Source of the DNA: JAMXLL01 sp035279875
GTDB lineage: Bacteria > Desulfobacterota > Binatia > Binatales > Binataceae
DNA length: 28,204 nucleotides
Assembly (NCBI GenBank): GCA_035279875.1
Contig: DATEGX010000191.1
Location: forward strand, 1 to 28,204
Direction of reading: 5' to 3'
The position numbers and the translations under genes were made by a program. Shown here in pieces: positions 8,797-15,206 of the stretch. Position 1 is the first letter of the stretch, and every line of letters starts with the position of its first letter. The notes below the pieces were generated by a model that was not told the DNA's origin, searched no databases, and saw nothing but the letters and a program-made list of their open reading frames with translations.

Positions 8797-9135
8797 TCAA
8801 TGGCCCAATGCGGCCCCGATTGCCACACCGATAACCAGCACGATCCCGAGAATAATAAGCAATACCACCAGGTTGGCAATCCGATTCGCCATCACCATCG
8901 TGGATGCGTTGACCGGCGTTTCGATATGACCGGTGTGCAGGCCCGTATGGTGCCCGCTTCGCGAAGTATAATACAGCCCGGTACCGGGGATACCCACGGT
9001 GCGGGTTATCCCCCGGCTGCCGAGCGTCACATGGGCGCCACGCATCCCCACGGTCAGGCTCGGTCCGGACTTGGAGAGGTTCACCGATAGACCCGGGAGG
9101 ATCCTGACCCGGCGGTAGAAGCGGAAGTTGCCCAT
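8797..9135 (-). CDS. DUF4236 domain-containing membrane protein
   Basis: The N-terminal 55 residues match the DUF4236 consensus closely: FRFYRRVRILPGLSVNLSKSG, then the repeated Gly-rich pattern GMRGAHVTLGSRGITRTVGIPGTGLYYTS. This short beta-rich domain is widespread in bacteria and has no established biochemical function. Unlike the minimal versions, this 112-residue protein ends in a strongly hydrophobic helix (about residues 86-110, IANLVVLLIILGIVLVIGVA), which suggests membrane anchoring with the domain on one face. A His-containing linker (HHTGLHTGH) joins the two. The stop codon of the upstream lipoprotein-like gene is 14 bases before the ATG at 9135, so the two are probably one transcript. 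The domain call is confident; the function is unknown. Confidence 0.85.
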   Translation of the reverse strand: MGNFRFYRRVRILPGLSVNLSKSGPSLTVGMRGAHVTLGSRGITRTVGIPGTGLYYTSRSGHHTGLHTGHIETPVNASTMVMANRIANLVVLLIILGIVLVIGVAIGAALGH

Positions 9136-9149
9136 CGCGCCAGCAGTCT

Positions 9150-9845
9150 CTACGGTGGTGGGGCTTCAGCCGGAGCGTTTCCGGCCGCATTGATGACGAA
9201 ATCCGGCGCGACGTTGCAGCAGATGCGAAAACTGGTCCCGGCGCGGGGCTCGGCCTCGTAGGCTTCCAGGCTTCCGTCCCCATTCACCTTGACCGCTTCG
9301 TAGCTGGTCGAGCCGGACGCGCGGTTGACCGTGAAAATATAGTAATGGTCGGGGTCAAGCGGCTCTGGCGGGCCAGTTTCAGGTACTATCGAGACGAAAT
9401 GGGGCGGCATCGTGCCATATTTGACCTCGGACGCCGCATAAGGCTGATCCTTGCCGATTAGCGGCATACTGCTCAGCAAGCTCTTCTCGACCCCAATCTG
9501 CCACACCACCACGCCGCCCTCGAACCTGACGATCGTGCCCTTGAGGTCCTTGCCCTCGGCTACGTCGCGGAGCGGGTCGGCACTCGCGTATTCGGTAACC
9601 ACCAACGAGGTGAGGAAATCGCCCTGATGGCTATAGCTGATGTGGATCTTGGCCTCGGGGCCGGGCAGCGTCGTATCCGTGCTTTGCGCCGCTGCCGTAG
9701 TCGCCGAAGACGCCGGCTGAGTGGTTTTGTGCGAGGCGCAGGCAGCGGCCATACAGACGGCCGAGACCAGCATAAGACGAATTGCGAATCCGCCCAGCCA
9801 CGCACGGCTTGGCCTATCGAATCTGACTTCAGCGAGGCCTTTCAA
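9150..9845 (-). CDS. Uncharacterised exported protein, probable lipoprotein
   Basis: This 231-residue protein has a basic N-terminal region, a hydrophobic stretch (AIRLMLVSAV) and a Cys at position 36 in the context MAAACAS. That resembles a signal peptidase II lipobox, though it lacks the favoured Leu at -3, so lipidation is likely rather than certain. The mature part starts with a Thr/Ser/Ala-rich linker, followed by a probable beta-rich domain (KIHISYSHQGDFLTSLVVTEY, then HYYIFTVNRASG). A late CC pair (RICCNV) is present. No family is recognised. The first start in the frame is TTG at 9845, with no clear ribosome-binding site. An ATG at 9773 exists but would remove the basic n-region. It lies 13 bases after the DUF2231 stop, within the same operon. 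Confidence 0.68.
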   Translation of the reverse strand: MKGLAEVRFDRPSRAWLGGFAIRLMLVSAVCMAAACASHKTTQPASSATTAAAQSTDTTLPGPEAKIHISYSHQGDFLTSLVVTEYASADPLRDVAEGKDLKGTIVRFEGGVVVWQIGVEKSLLSSMPLIGKDQPYAASEVKYGTMPPHFVSIVPETGPPEPLDPDHYYIFTVNRASGSTSYEAVKVNGDGSLEAYEAEPRAGTSFRICCNVAPDFVINAAGNAPAEAPPP

Positions 9846-9858
9846 CGAACCAATGTCT

Positions 9859-10353
9859 TCATTGCGAGAATTCTATCGGCTGGGGCAAACTGCCACCTGC
9901 ATTGTAACCATAGACCATCCATCCGCCAAAATCGGCCCCTTTCGCCAGAACCGCGGCCATCAGCAGCAGAGCGGCCATGAACACCACGCGGCCCCGTCGA
10001 GGCATCGGACGAGCCAGCCAAGCCCATCCGGCCAGCACCAAACTAATACCGGTAACGCTGAGCATGATTCGCTCGTGATAGACGAGAATATGCTCTCGCA
10101 CGGAAGGAGCAACCATAACGCTGTCACCGGCGCCGAGCCCAGTGTAAGCCGCCACGATAGCGCTCAGAGCACCTAATTCAAGCAACCATAGAGCTACGAC
10201 AGCTAACGCTTCGCGGCGCAGGGCCCACGCCAGAAGATACAGCGGCACGGACGCGGTCAACAGCGCGATAGGATAGTGGACAATAAGCGGATGCAGGTTC
10301 TGGACGGCCTCAGCACCCCGGAATCGCAAAATCTCCCAACCGAGTCCCGGCAT
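9859..10353 (-). CDS. DUF2231 family integral membrane protein
   Basis: This is a four-helix membrane protein with the DUF2231 hallmark LHPLIVHYPIALL near the N-terminus, carrying two His residues in the first transmembrane segment, and a second H-containing segment (VYHERIMLSVTG) before helix 3. The family is widespread, and the conserved His residues have led to speculation about heme or metal binding, but no activity is established. The ATG at 10353 is chosen because it follows GGAG, although the spacing is short; a TTG at 10362 would add three residues. The upstream exported C/H-motif gene stops just before it, which suggests translational coupling, and the lipoprotein-like gene follows 13 bases later. 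Confidence 0.8.
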   Translation of the reverse strand: MPGLGWEILRFRGAEAVQNLHPLIVHYPIALLTASVPLYLLAWALRREALAVVALWLLELGALSAIVAAYTGLGAGDSVMVAPSVREHILVYHERIMLSVTGISLVLAGWAWLARPMPRRGRVVFMAALLLMAAVLAKGADFGGWMVYGYNAGGSLPQPIEFSQ

Positions 10354-10369
10354 CCGCTCCAACCGCTGG

Positions 10370-10723
10370 CTATTTGACCGACTTGACGGTCAGGTAGTGG
10401 ACGCCCCCTTTAACATATTCGTCGCCCGTAATCGTCACGCTATCCTCCATCCGGCTGATGACACTGTCGGGGATAGCTTCGTCGTTCTTGGGCGGGATCA
10501 GCACGTACATCGTGCCGCTGCCGTTTTCGACCAACGACACCGGGATTCCCTTGCGCGCGCATGCTTGAGCACACTTCTTATGCCCCGCGCCATGTGCGCC
10601 CATCGTGGCGTAGCAAAAGGAATCCTCGAGGGTTCCACTGACGCTCTTTTCGGCGCCCCAAGCCATCGCGGTCAATCCAATCGAGACCGTCAGGCCCAGT
10701 GCTGCAATTATTCCCTTTCGCAT
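10370..10723 (-). CDS. Exported small protein with a Cys/His motif
   Basis: This 117-residue protein has a clear signal peptide (residues 1-24, cleavage near AWGA). The mature protein opens with SVSGTLEDSFCYA and a compact motif with C37, H44, H48, C51 and C55 (spacing C-x6-H-x3-H-x2-C-x3-C), followed by a beta-rich C-terminal half (TMYVLIPP, SVTITGDEYVKGG, YLTVKS). Similar short exported proteins of unknown function occur in proteobacteria and acidobacteria. The Cys/His arrangement suggests metal or heme binding, or a redox-active disulfide, which is an inference. The ATG at 10723 has GAGGT at good spacing. It is the first gene of a tightly packed minus-strand run with DUF2231, lipoprotein-like and DUF4236 genes. 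Confidence 0.78.
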   Translation of the reverse strand: MRKGIIAALGLTVSIGLTAMAWGAEKSVSGTLEDSFCYATMGAHGAGHKKCAQACARKGIPVSLVENGSGTMYVLIPPKNDEAIPDSVISRMEDSVTITGDEYVKGGVHYLTVKSVK

Positions 10724-10963
10724 TGTTCACCTCGCGCGTTGAAGAAGAATTTCCGGTCACACCGCTCCGCGAGCCGAGAGTTCTAACTGTTGGTGATTGC
10801 GGCGTATCCACACCGCATAACAGAGAAAACGCGCAGACGCGACAGCCAAAATGTTGAGGCTGGCGAAGCTTAAGCCAGGGCGAGACGCTGCCAACCCCGC
10901 GGTCGAGGCGCCTGCGCGCGATTCCCGCCAATCAAGCGGATTCCGCGACGCGGACGACCGGTA

Positions 10964-11155
10964 TCAGGCTCGCCGATGAGCGTGCATCATCGGGCATTCG
11001 GCATGTGAGCCGCCCGAGCAGCAGGACGAGCCGGGACAGCAACTCTCATGGGTTTGGCAGCATTTCGGTGCGTCGGCCGGCCGGCTGATGACCGTAAAAC
11101 CAGCCACCGCGAGCAACATGGTCGTCGCCACCAAGGAAATCAAAAAGCGTTTCAT
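10964..11155 (-). CDS. Small Cys/His-rich exported protein, putative metal binder
   Basis: This 63-residue protein has an N-terminal hydrophobic signal or anchor (MKRFLISLVATTMLLAVAG) and a mature part packed with potential metal ligands: seven Cys (C32, C33, C39, C40, C45, C46, C54), four His and a PMM pair, ending HAECPMMHAHRRA. There are three CC pairs and an ECPMMH motif like those of copper- or zinc-binding envelope peptides. The ATG at 11155 has GGAG about 9 bases upstream, supporting a real gene despite its size. A small hairpin (AGCGTC/GACGCT, 11170-11186) lies just upstream of the ribosome-binding site. It is separated by 240 bases from the next operon, whose first gene also carries a Cys/His motif. 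The specific metal is not known. Confidence 0.7.
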   Translation of the reverse strand: MKRFLISLVATTMLLAVAGFTVISRPADAPKCCQTHESCCPGSSCCSGGSHAECPMMHAHRRA

Positions 11156-11221
11156 CCTGGTTTCTCCAGAGCGTCGGGAAGACGCTATCAGGAACGTTGG
11201 AGAAGTCGAATATCGCGCAAT

Positions 11222-12307
11222 CTAACGCCGAATCGAGCGCGCTTCAACCGGCGAGCCGATCCCGGCGATGCGCTCGCGCCAACGCGCCCGCCGCGCCCCT
11301 TCGCCGGAGGGGCCGAGCCGTTCCAAATGGCGCTCGAGCACTTCCTTGAGCTGGCGATTGAGCTGTTCTATCTCGGTTTCTTCGGGAATCTTGGTGCGTT
11401 CCTGGCCGTCCTGGATACCTCGGCGGCGGCGTCCATAAAGCTGCTGCAGCCGCAGCTCGGCCTTGGCCAACGCGGCCTTGTATTTGTAATCCAGCCGCCG
11501 GAGTGATTCGTTCATCTCCGCGACCGCGCGAAAGCGGCTGCGCAGCACCCACCATTCGAACAACGCGACCATCATGGCACCGAGCATCAACGCGGCCGCG
11601 GCCGCCGCCATCACGGTCGCTCCCCGCCACCATGGCAGCGTGCGCAGTTCATGGGCGTACTGGTTGTTCGAAGCGGTCAAGTCGTCGACCTGCTGATGCA
11701 ACCCCGCCACGCTGCCCACCGCCTGCTGCTCACGCTCCTCGGCGGTCTTCTTTTCGGTCGAAAGGCGGTCGATTTCCGAGGATAACTCCCGCTCGCGCGC
11801 AAGGAATGGGTTGGGCACGCGCAAGGTCTGCCCAATATACAATTCGGTGTCTTCGCGCAGACGATTGGCGCGCGTCAAATCCGTAACAGCAACGCCGAAT
11901 ACCGAGGCTATCGAGCCCAGCGTGTCACCCGAGCGCACGGTGTACGGAAATGACGCTCGCGGCTGCGAAACCAGCCCGGAGGGTGGCGCCGGCGTGTTCT
12001 CGGGAGCAGCTTCGGAGACGGGGCCCGCAGGCGGCTCTTCGGGACGTGATTGCTCGCCGGATACGGACGAGGACGGCTCTGCGGGCGGCGATGCCACCGA
12101 GGGCGTTGCGATTGCCTGGGGCGACGCGATAGCGGGCGCCGGGCGCGGGACCTGGGGAGTGCTCCTCCGTCGCGTCGGCGGCCCGGAGGCTCCGATATCC
12201 ACCTCGCTCGGCGCGGAATAGCCGACGCCGGCCAGCGAGATCGCGACCAGTGCCGCTAAAGCCAGTGCGCCGATACCGCCAAACGGCCGCCAAATCCAGT
12301 TAGTCAT
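11222..12307 (-). CDS. LysM-domain membrane protein with coiled coils
   Basis: Starting from the ATG at 12307 (MTNWIWRPFGGIG), the 361-residue product has a first hydrophobic segment at about 8-28, a long Pro/Ala/Ser-rich linker, one LysM domain at about 122-164 (YTVRSGDTLGSIASVFGV to YIGQTLRVP), a predicted coiled coil at about 168-222, a second transmembrane helix at about 230-254 and a charged, coiled C-terminal tail. LysM modules bind peptidoglycan, so the segment between the two hydrophobic segments is probably periplasmic and the tail cytoplasmic. The open frame continues upstream to 12445, but those residues look non-coding and precede the membrane segment. It follows tlyA on the same strand with a 146-base gap, so it may have its own promoter. 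The role is probably cell-wall anchoring. Confidence 0.82.
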   Translation of the reverse strand: MTNWIWRPFGGIGALALAALVAISLAGVGYSAPSEVDIGASGPPTRRRSTPQVPRPAPAIASPQAIATPSVASPPAEPSSSVSGEQSRPEEPPAGPVSEAAPENTPAPPSGLVSQPRASFPYTVRSGDTLGSIASVFGVAVTDLTRANRLREDTELYIGQTLRVPNPFLARERELSSEIDRLSTEKKTAEEREQQAVGSVAGLHQQVDDLTASNNQYAHELRTLPWWRGATVMAAAAAALMLGAMMVALFEWWVLRSRFRAVAEMNESLRRLDYKYKAALAKAELRLQQLYGRRRRGIQDGQERTKIPEETEIEQLNRQLKEVLERHLERLGPSGEGARRARWRERIAGIGSPVEARSIRR

Positions 12308-12453
12308 CACGCATTGCCCGCCGAGTCTAAGCGTAGAGCATTCGAGCGCTGATGCAAATCCAATCTTTTGTGAAGACGACAGTTTATGCTCAATATGACG
12401 TGCAAACGGACGCGGACTGTTAGGAATCCGTTCGGTTTCGCGCAACCGTGGGC

Positions 12454-13197
12454 TTAGTCCGACCGCGCCTGACGGCGTAACAGCGCCAGATACTCCCGAT
12501 TTCCTGCCGCGCCTTTGATTGGCGATTCGATCGAGCCCTTTTGCTCGAGCCCCAGGCCGGCGGCAAAATCCAGCACGTCTTCGACGGCCTGTGCGCGCAG
12601 CGCGTCATCGCGCACCACGCCGCCCTTGCCAACCTTGCCTTTGCCGACCTCGAATTGGGGCTTTATCAGCGCGACAATATCGACCGCGGACGCGGCAATT
12701 TCAAGGATTGGCGGAAGCACCAACTTGACCGAAATAAAGCTGGTGTCGACCGTTACCAGGTCGGGCGCATACGGGAGATTCTCGGCGTGCGTCAGCCGGA
12801 TATTCGTGCGGTCCATCACGGTTACGCGCGCATCGGCACGCAAACGCTCGGCAATTTGCCCATAGCCAACATCCAGCGCGATTACGTGGGCGGCGCCGCG
12901 CCGCAGCATCACGTCGGTGAAGCCGCCGGTCGAGGCGCCGACGTCGAGCGCATACCGGCCGCTTACGTCGACGGCAAAATGGTCAAGCGCCGCTAACAGT
13001 TTGTAGGCGCCGCGGCTCGCATACTCGGCGAGCTTGCCGACCACCGCGATTTCGGCTGCGAGGTCGACGCGCAAATCCGGCTTCGAGGCCGGGCGCGAAT
13101 TGACTCGCACGCGGCCCGCCATGATCAGCAGGCGCGCGCTCTCGCGGCTGGCGGCGAGTCCCCGGCGGGCCATCGCGCTGTCGAGCCGCTCTTTCAC
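12454..13197 (-). CDS. tlyA: TlyA family rRNA 2'-O-methyltransferase
   Basis: This 247-residue protein has the two-domain TlyA layout. An N-terminal S4 RNA-binding domain (about 2-60, RLDSAMARRGLAASRESAR and AGRVRVNS) is followed by an RrmJ/FtsJ-type methyltransferase domain from about 60. The SAM-binding motif is DVGASTGGFTD (85-95), and the invariant SRGAYKL (61-67) and LIKPQFEVGKGKVGKGGVVRD segments carry the catalytic Lys residues of the K-D-K-E tetrad. TlyA methylates ribose 2'-OH of cytidines in 16S and 23S rRNA; its alternative label as a hemolysin is historical. The start is GTG at 13197. It lies 89 bases downstream of xseB. The same order is found in many bacteria, usually with ispA and dxs nearby, which are absent here. 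Confidence 0.93.
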   Translation of the reverse strand: MKERLDSAMARRGLAASRESARLLIMAGRVRVNSRPASKPDLRVDLAAEIAVVGKLAEYASRGAYKLLAALDHFAVDVSGRYALDVGASTGGFTDVMLRRGAAHVIALDVGYGQIAERLRADARVTVMDRTNIRLTHAENLPYAPDLVTVDTSFISVKLVLPPILEIAASAVDIVALIKPQFEVGKGKVGKGGVVRDDALRAQAVEDVLDFAAGLGLEQKGSIESPIKGAAGNREYLALLRRQARSD

Positions 13198-13286
13198 TCC
13201 ATCACTTTTCAGGCCATTTTTGATGCGGCGAAACGCATCAGATGGCGACAGCGTCTGCGCGCGTGCCGGATCGTCAAACCGCCGAC

Positions 13287-13571
13287 CTAAAACGGGACGT
13301 CGTCATCTTCGCCGTTGCCGCCGTTTTCCTTGGGGACGCCTTCGCCCTGATAGGCCGCGCGTTTCAGCTCGCCGCGCGAATCGCGAATCAGCACTTCGAC
13401 TCGGCGCTCGACGTCGTCGAGCTTCTGGTTGAGTCCGCGCACCAGCATCACGCCTTTTTCGAACGCGGCGATCGACTCCTCGAGTGAAAGCTCGCCGGAA
13501 TCGATTTGCGTGACGATCGCCTCGAGGTCAGCCAATTCGTCCTCGAATTTCCTGTGGTTATTCTCGGCCAT
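13287..13571 (-). CDS. xseB: Exodeoxyribonuclease VII small subunit
   Basis: This 94-residue protein matches XseB throughout: FEDELADLEAIVTQIDSGEL at 9-28, then SLEESIAAFEKGVMLVRGLNQKLDDVERRVEVL, the helical hairpin that wraps the large subunit. The C-terminal 25 residues are a disordered acidic tail (GGNGEDDDVPF), slightly longer than usual. Exonuclease VII degrades single-stranded DNA in both directions, and several small subunits bind one large subunit. The ATG at 13571 has GAGGA six bases upstream, and that site lies just beyond the xseA stop codon (12-base gap), so the two are translated from one message. Confidence 0.95.
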   Translation of the reverse strand: MAENNHRKFEDELADLEAIVTQIDSGELSLEESIAAFEKGVMLVRGLNQKLDDVERRVEVLIRDSRGELKRAAYQGEGVPKENGGNGEDDDVPF

Positions 13572-13583
13572 TTGGGGTCCTCT

Positions 13584-15077
13584 TCAGATGTCACGTCCGC
13601 TGACGCGGGCACGGAGGCGTCCGCGCTTGAGCCTGATCGCGAGCTCGTCGCCGGGCGCGACCGTGGCAGCATCGGTCACTGCGCGGCCATCGCGCGGGTT
13701 GACCACCACCGCATAACCTCGTTCAAGGACGCGCAATGGCGAGACCGCGTCGAGTCGGCCGGCGGCGGCTGCAAGCGCGCCCCGCCGACGGCCGAGCGAG
13801 GTGCGGGCGATGGTCTCGAGCCGCTCGCTCAACTGCTCGAGGCGTGTGCGCCGCAAGCTGACCAGGGCCCGAAGGTTCGACTCCGAAAGGCGCGCGGCAC
13901 CGCGCTCAAAGGCGAGCCGCGAGGGCGCCACGCGCGTACCCATTACTTGCGCCAGGCGCATCGCCAGACGGCCCACCTGAAGCCGTTGCTCGCGCGCCGC
14001 CGCGGCGGGAATCCTGAGACGCGCGGCAAATTCGCGCAAGTCGCCGCGCTCTGCGCGAACCCGCGAGGAGATCGCCTCGGCCAATTGTTCCGAGAGGTCG
14101 TCGAGTCGCTGGCGGACCTGGCGCAGCGTCGCGCGCGGGTCGCGCAGGCGCGCCTCGAAATGCCCGAGCTGCCGGCGCTCAGAAGCGACCGCGCTCCGAA
14201 TCGCACCGCTCAAGGTCGATTCGATATCGCGCAGACGCCGGCGCAATTCGGCCTTGACTGGCACGACCAGTTGCGCGGCCGCGGTGGGTGTCGGCGCGCG
14301 CGCGTCTGCGACGAAATCGGCGATCGTATAGTCGATCTCGTGGCCAACCGCCGACACGACGGGAATTGCCGAACGCGCCAGCGCGCGCGCCACCGGCTCC
14401 TCGTTGAAAGCCCACAGGTCCTCGAGCGAGCCGCCGCCGCGCCCCGCAATAATCACCTCGGCGCGCGCGTCGCGGTTGAGGTCGCCGATCGCCTCGGCAA
14501 TATCAAAAGCGGCGCCGGCGCCCTGCACCAGTGTCGGCCGGATAATTACATGGAGATTCGGGTAGCGGTCGAGCAGCACCCGCAGCATGTCGCGCAAGGC
14601 GGCTCCACCCAGAGCGGTAACGATTCCGATGCGCAGCGGCAGCATCGGCAGGGCGCGCTTGCGCGACTGCTCGAAGAGCCCTTCCTTGCCCAACCGCTGC
14701 TTCAACTGCTCGTAGGCAAGCTGCAGGGCGCCGAGTCCGCGCGGCTCCATTTCTTCAGCGTAGAATTGCAGATTGCCGCGCGCTTCGTAGAGGTTGACGC
14801 GTCCGCGCACTACCACCGCCATGCCGTCGTCGACGCGAAAACGCAGGCGGCGATAGGCCGAACTGAACATTACCGCGCTGATCGAGCTGCGCGAGTCCTT
14901 GAGCGTGAAATACAGATGATTGGAAGGGGCCAGGCGGGCGTTAGAGATCTCGCCAACCACCCAGTATTCGGCCAGGTTGAGCTCGAGCGTTTCGCGCACC
15001 AGGCGCACGAGCTGGCTGACGCTGAGCGCGACCCGCCGCACCGGCGCCTTGAGCTGGAATTCGAGCTGCCCGGCCAT
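13584..15077 (-). CDS. xseA: Exodeoxyribonuclease VII large subunit
   Basis: This full-length protein has 497 residues. Residues about 16-115 form the OB-fold DNA-binding domain (LSVSQLVRLVRETLELNL, EYWVVGEISNAR, HLYFTLKD). The catalytic domain follows with RIGIVTALGGAALRDMLRVL (149-168), the Gly-rich AGRGGGSLEDLWAFN (211-225) and SAVGHEIDYTIADFVADARAPTPTAAA (242-268), which contain the conserved Asp and His residues of the active site. A long Arg-rich coiled-coil segment (about 270-430) connects to the small-subunit-binding region and a C-terminal beta domain (LERGYAVV). The usual TSPTGAA context is TALGGAA here, a variation around the conserved Ala-x-x-Asp. The start is ATG at 15077. A terminator-like hairpin separates it from ctpA. 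Confidence 0.96.
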   Translation of the reverse strand: MAGQLEFQLKAPVRRVALSVSQLVRLVRETLELNLAEYWVVGEISNARLAPSNHLYFTLKDSRSSISAVMFSSAYRRLRFRVDDGMAVVVRGRVNLYEARGNLQFYAEEMEPRGLGALQLAYEQLKQRLGKEGLFEQSRKRALPMLPLRIGIVTALGGAALRDMLRVLLDRYPNLHVIIRPTLVQGAGAAFDIAEAIGDLNRDARAEVIIAGRGGGSLEDLWAFNEEPVARALARSAIPVVSAVGHEIDYTIADFVADARAPTPTAAAQLVVPVKAELRRRLRDIESTLSGAIRSAVASERRQLGHFEARLRDPRATLRQVRQRLDDLSEQLAEAISSRVRAERGDLREFAARLRIPAAAAREQRLQVGRLAMRLAQVMGTRVAPSRLAFERGAARLSESNLRALVSLRRTRLEQLSERLETIARTSLGRRRGALAAAAGRLDAVSPLRVLERGYAVVVNPRDGRAVTDAATVAPGDELAIRLKRGRLRARVSGRDI

Positions 15078-15143
15078 CGGCTTACGAAGTTACGACAGAT
15101 GCGCGTGCCGCAAACCAACCCGTCATCGGGCCGGAGCACAATG

Positions 15144-15176
15144 AAAACGGCGCGAGACGGATTGCCGCTCGCGCCG
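15144..15176 (-). terminator. Intrinsic terminator or attenuator after ctpA
   Basis: On the minus strand a 9-bp perfect GC-rich stem (CGGCGCGAG at 15148-15156 pairing with 15168-15176) extends through a bulged base into a further CGG/CCG pair closing a four-base loop. It is followed by TTTTC, the complement of 15143-15147. It begins about 30 bases after the ctpA stop codon and about 70 bases before the xseA start, so it probably separates or attenuates transcription between the lgt-tlpA-ctpA genes and xseA-xseB-tlyA. Confidence 0.75.
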
Positions 15177-15206
15177 CGTCGGGTCCGCAAGAGCTATGTT
15201 CGCCGG

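Noticed and set aside
8356..9090. A 244-codon plus-strand open frame over the DUF4236 and zinc-ribbon genes.
   Set aside because: The minus strand carries better-supported genes there (DUF4236 match and CxxC pairs). The plus-strand product is low-complexity and unlike any family.
13221..13240. A TGATGCG/CGCATCA hairpin between xseB and tlyA as a terminator.
   Set aside because: The stem is short, and on the transcribed minus strand it is followed by A residues rather than T residues.
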